Shown here piece by piece: positions 31,996 to 37,832 of a DNA stretch of 37,832 nucleotides (position 1 is the stretch's first letter; every line of letters starts with the position of its first letter). Made by a program: the position numbers and the translations under genes. Under the pieces are notes generated by a model, which saw only the letters and a list, made by a program, of their open reading frames with translations, ran no database searches and had not been told where the DNA came from. The stretch is from an uncultured Prevotella sp. (GTDB taxonomy: Bacteria; Bacteroidota; Bacteroidia; Bacteroidales; Bacteroidaceae). The stretch is from positions 1 through 37,832 of the forward strand of contig ONDK01000032.1 in the NCBI GenBank assembly GCA_900316565.1, given 5' to 3'.

Positions 31996-33168
31996 ATGAA
32001 ACATAAGATTGGACTTTTGCCACTCATCATCCTCGCCATCATCCTCGGCGTGGTGGCCGGAAACTTCTTTCAGGAAGGACTCGTACGCGTCTTCGTTACC
32101 TTCAACGCCATCTTCGGGCAGTTTCTCGGCTTCATGGTTCCACTGATTATCGTGGGACTGGTAACGCCTGCCATCGCCAATATCGGTGAGGGCGCGGGAC
32201 GTATGCTCATCGCCACCGTCGTCCTGGCATACGCCGACACCGTCATCGCAGGTCTCATCGGCTACGGCACCGGCACTATCTTCTTCCCGTCCATGGTGGA
32301 GAGTGCACAGGGCTTCGCTCCGGAGAAGGCCGTGGAGCTGGCCACCTACTTCGACATCAAGATACCGCCACTGCTCGACGTGATGAGTGCCCTTGTCTTG
32401 TCGTTCGTCATGGGACTCGGCATCATCTACACCCATGCCGGGAACCTGCAGAACATCTTCAACGAGTTTCAGGACATCGTCGGCATGGTCATCGCAAAGG
32501 TCATCATACCATTGCTGCCAATCTATATCTTCGGCATCTTCACCAATATGACATTCACCGGACAGGCATACCGCATACTGGCTGTATTCGCGCAGATAAT
32601 CCTCGTCATCGTGGTGCTGCACATCTTCATCCTCATCTATGAGTTCGTCGTCGCCGGTGGTCTGACGCACCGCAATCCCTTCCGCCTTCTGTGGAGGATG
32701 CTCCCCGCCTACCTCACCGCTCTGGGCACCTCATCGTCGGCAGCCACCATTCCCGTTACGCTCCGACAGACCATCCGCAACGGGGTCGGCGAGCATATAG
32801 CCGGATTCACCATTCCTCTCTGTGCCACCATACACATGCCAGGGTCTATGATGAAGATAACATGCTGCGCGCTGACCGTCTGCCTTATCAACGGCATGCC
32901 CCACGACTTCCCGCTCTTCCTGAACTTCATGCTCCTGCTGGCAGTGTGCATGGTGGCCGGACCGGGCGTTCCCGGCGGTGCTATCATGGCTGCCTTAGGT
33001 CCGTTGGCCTCAGTGCTCGGTTTCAACTCCGACATGCAGGCGCTGATGATAGCCCTTTACATTGCCATGGACTCCTTCGGAACAGCGTGCAACGTCACCG
33101 GCGACGGAGCCATCGCCATCATCATCAACCGTATGTTCCATAAAGGCAGGAACATCCCAGTGGAATAG
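31996..33168 (+). CDS. SLC1-family sodium:dicarboxylate/amino acid symporter
   Basis: A 390-residue inner membrane transporter of the glutamate/dicarboxylate symporter fold. It has about eight membrane segments and two re-entrant loops; loop one carries the serine-rich ALGTSSSAATIPVTL, and the second half shows GVPGGAIMAALGP and DSFGTACNVTGDGAIAIII. The last motif replaces the usual NMDGT/DR pattern region, so substrate (dicarboxylate, glutamate, serine or threonine) is not certain. I chose the ATG at 31996; an upstream in-frame TTG (31984) lies within the -7 box. The mRNA would have almost no leader. The beta-galactosidase gene follows after 133 bases with no terminator. Confidence 0.9.
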   Translation: MKHKIGLLPLIILAIILGVVAGNFFQEGLVRVFVTFNAIFGQFLGFMVPLIIVGLVTPAIANIGEGAGRMLIATVVLAYADTVIAGLIGYGTGTIFFPSMVESAQGFAPEKAVELATYFDIKIPPLLDVMSALVLSFVMGLGIIYTHAGNLQNIFNEFQDIVGMVIAKVIIPLLPIYIFGIFTNMTFTGQAYRILAVFAQIILVIVVLHIFILIYEFVVAGGLTHRNPFRLLWRMLPAYLTALGTSSSAATIPVTLRQTIRNGVGEHIAGFTIPLCATIHMPGSMMKITCCALTVCLINGMPHDFPLFLNFMLLLAVCMVAGPGVPGGAIMAALGPLASVLGFNSDMQALMIALYIAMDSFGTACNVTGDGAIAIIINRMFHKGRNIPVE

Positions 33169-33262
33169 TCAACGACTGTCTGCATCAGATAACGGCAACC
33201 AAATAAGAACTACGAAAACTGAATAAGAACAACTTTTTCTGAGCAGGAGCAACGACAATTGA

Positions 33263-36880
<3,618 letters not shown>

Positions 36881-36895
36881 AAAACGTAATAACAC

Positions 36896-36963
36896 AAAAA
36901 AGGCGTACACCGGCATCGCGACGGGAAACTTATCCCGGACGATGCGGATGTACGCCTTTTTAT
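36896..36963 (+). terminator. Terminator of the beta-galactosidase gene
   Basis: AAAAAGGCGTACA pairs with TGTACGCCTTTTT, with further inner pairing (GCATCG/CGATGC and CGGG/CCCG). It lies beyond the 43-bp array. Confidence 0.9.
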
Positions 36964-36965
36964 AT

Positions 36966-37005
36966 ATTCAAGTTTCTATAGTTACTTAATAGTATGAATT
37001 ATAAG
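36966..37005. repeat. Dispersed repeat, about 42 bp (copy 2, inverted)
   Basis: The reverse complement matches 10227-10268 with a few changes (AGTTACTTAATAGT core). Confidence 0.75.
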
Positions 37006-37030
37006 AAATATACCCGCAACTTATGCGAAT

Positions 37031-37285
37031 GTAGGGGTGGGGTTATCCCCATCCTCCAAGGGAAAATGGATTGAGGAACCCAATGTAGGGGTGGGGTTAT
37101 CCCAATCCTCCAAGGGAAAATGGATTGAGGAACCCAATGTAGGGGTGGGGTTATCCCAATCCTCCAAGGGAAAATGGATTGCGGAACCCAATGTAGGGGC
37201 GGGGTTATCCCAATCCTCCAAGGGAAAATGGATTGCGGAACCCAATGTAGGGGTGGGGTTTATCCCCATCCTCTAAGCGCAACAG
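37031..37285. repeat. REP-B array: five units at 54-bp spacing
   Basis: GTAGGGG starts at 37031, 37085, 37139, 37193 and 37247. Each unit has the REP-B hairpin (GTGGGGTTATCCC) and a spacer AAGGGAAAATGGATTG.GGAA. The 54-bp spacing keeps open frames on both strands, but these have no start region, promoter or family match. Confidence 0.9.
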
Positions 37286-37295
37286 TGACTTACAG

Positions 37296-37630
37296 CCTCG
37301 GAGAGGCTGGCTCTCAATAACCCCAGGCTAAACGAGCGAAGCGAGTGCAGTCTGGGGTAGGTAGATGACAGAACCAGCCCACTCAGTGCCTCGGAGAGGT
37401 ACAGACACGGAGTGTACACATATCAATTACCGACGACCTAGATCAAATCGTATCTACTGTTACACATGTTTCACACTGCGTGTCTGTACCTCTCCGAGGC
37501 ACTGAGTTACACTGCGTGTCTGTACCTCTCCGAGGCACTGAGTTATCACCCTGCTATCATCCTACCCCAGACTGCGCTCGCTTAGCTCGCTTAGTCTGGG
37601 GTTACTGGAAAGTCAACCTCTCCGAGACTG
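37296..37630. repeat. Nested palindromic element, copy 3
   Basis: Outer arms at about 37314-37357 and reversed at about 37564-37606. Inner arms at 37380-37415 and 37472-37508. The right inner arm is duplicated with a 36-bp period (37473 and 37509). Confidence 0.88.
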
Positions 37631-37631
37631 T

Positions 37632-37832
37632 AAGGTATCCATTCAGCGCGTGGTGCCTGACGGCTGCAGGGTGCGGCCCTTGTGGCCGTCCGTCGTAAAT
37701 TCAATATTCATATGTTTGCGGACGGCCACAAGGGCCGCGCCCTGCAGCCGTCGGTCTGACACGGATATTTTATATAGCGTTTGGAGTCTGACCATACCCT
37801 GCAAGCGGATTACATTCGCTTGTACTTCCTCT
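37632..37832. repeat. Compound element carrying a REP-D hairpin; runs to the window edge
   Basis: It shares its flanks with 14796-14900. 37661-37692 pairs with 37719-37750 in a 32-bp stem with one mismatch (REP-D). The right part (GTCTGACACGGATATTTTAT and onward) continues to the edge. No gene is visible after 36664. Confidence 0.88.

Overview
The window looks like a chromosomal segment from a Bacteroidales bacterium, most likely Prevotellaceae. The grounds are the repeated Bacteroidetes-type promoter (TTTG at -33, 19-20 bases, TAnnTTTG at -7) at about a dozen genes, the secreted GH2 beta-galactosidase, a DUF4923 protein, a long-tailed ribosomal protein S16, an AddAB-type recombination pair and the style of the intergenic repeats. 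It holds about 21 complete protein genes, one cut gene at the left edge, one tRNA-Phe and one preQ1-type riboswitch. I saw no rRNA, CRISPR array, prophage or complete insertion sequence.

Layout. 1-3.6 kb: the end of an unrecognised gene, a doxX-like gene, and a leftward thrE-like / dinB / small helicase-associated-domain set. 3.7-8.7 kb: a rightward set sppA, lpxK, purine nucleoside phosphorylase and thiL, with lpxK and the phosphorylase overlapping by 113 bases. 8.8 kb: tRNA-Phe. 9.0-10.4 kb: repeats only. 10.4-12.1 kb: a secreted M6 metalloprotease. 12.1-13.1 kb: a tandem array of REP-like hairpins. 13.1-14.6 kb: a sugar isomerase of the fucose/arabinose isomerase family. 15.3-21.6 kb: addA and addB, leftward. 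22.6-25.8 kb: divergent uxaB and a phosphohexomutase. 26.9-29 kb: an AraC regulator and a DUF4923 protein. 29.0-31.0 kb: a queuosine operon (YhhQ-type transporter, queF, queC) behind a preQ1-I riboswitch. 31.2-36.7 kb: rpsP, an SLC1-type symporter and a secreted beta-galactosidase. 36.7-37.8 kb: repeats.

The coding part is mostly ordinary housekeeping and glycan-use content. The unusual part is the intergenic DNA. At least four families of structured repeats fill almost every gap: REP-A and REP-B, short hairpins related by compensatory base-pair changes; REP-D, long hairpins with GC-rich arms; and a nested palindromic element of about 300 bp in three copies. Several copies record events: a 190-bp MITE-like element sits inside a REP-B unit with a target duplication, a REP-D hairpin is present in one copy of a compound element and absent from another, and a perfect 32-bp palindrome looks like a collapsed REP-D. 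Simple tandem arrays (9, 43, 54, 57 and 69 bp periods) lie next to gene ends. No transposase for any of these is encoded here, so their mobilising enzyme would have to be elsewhere in the genome.
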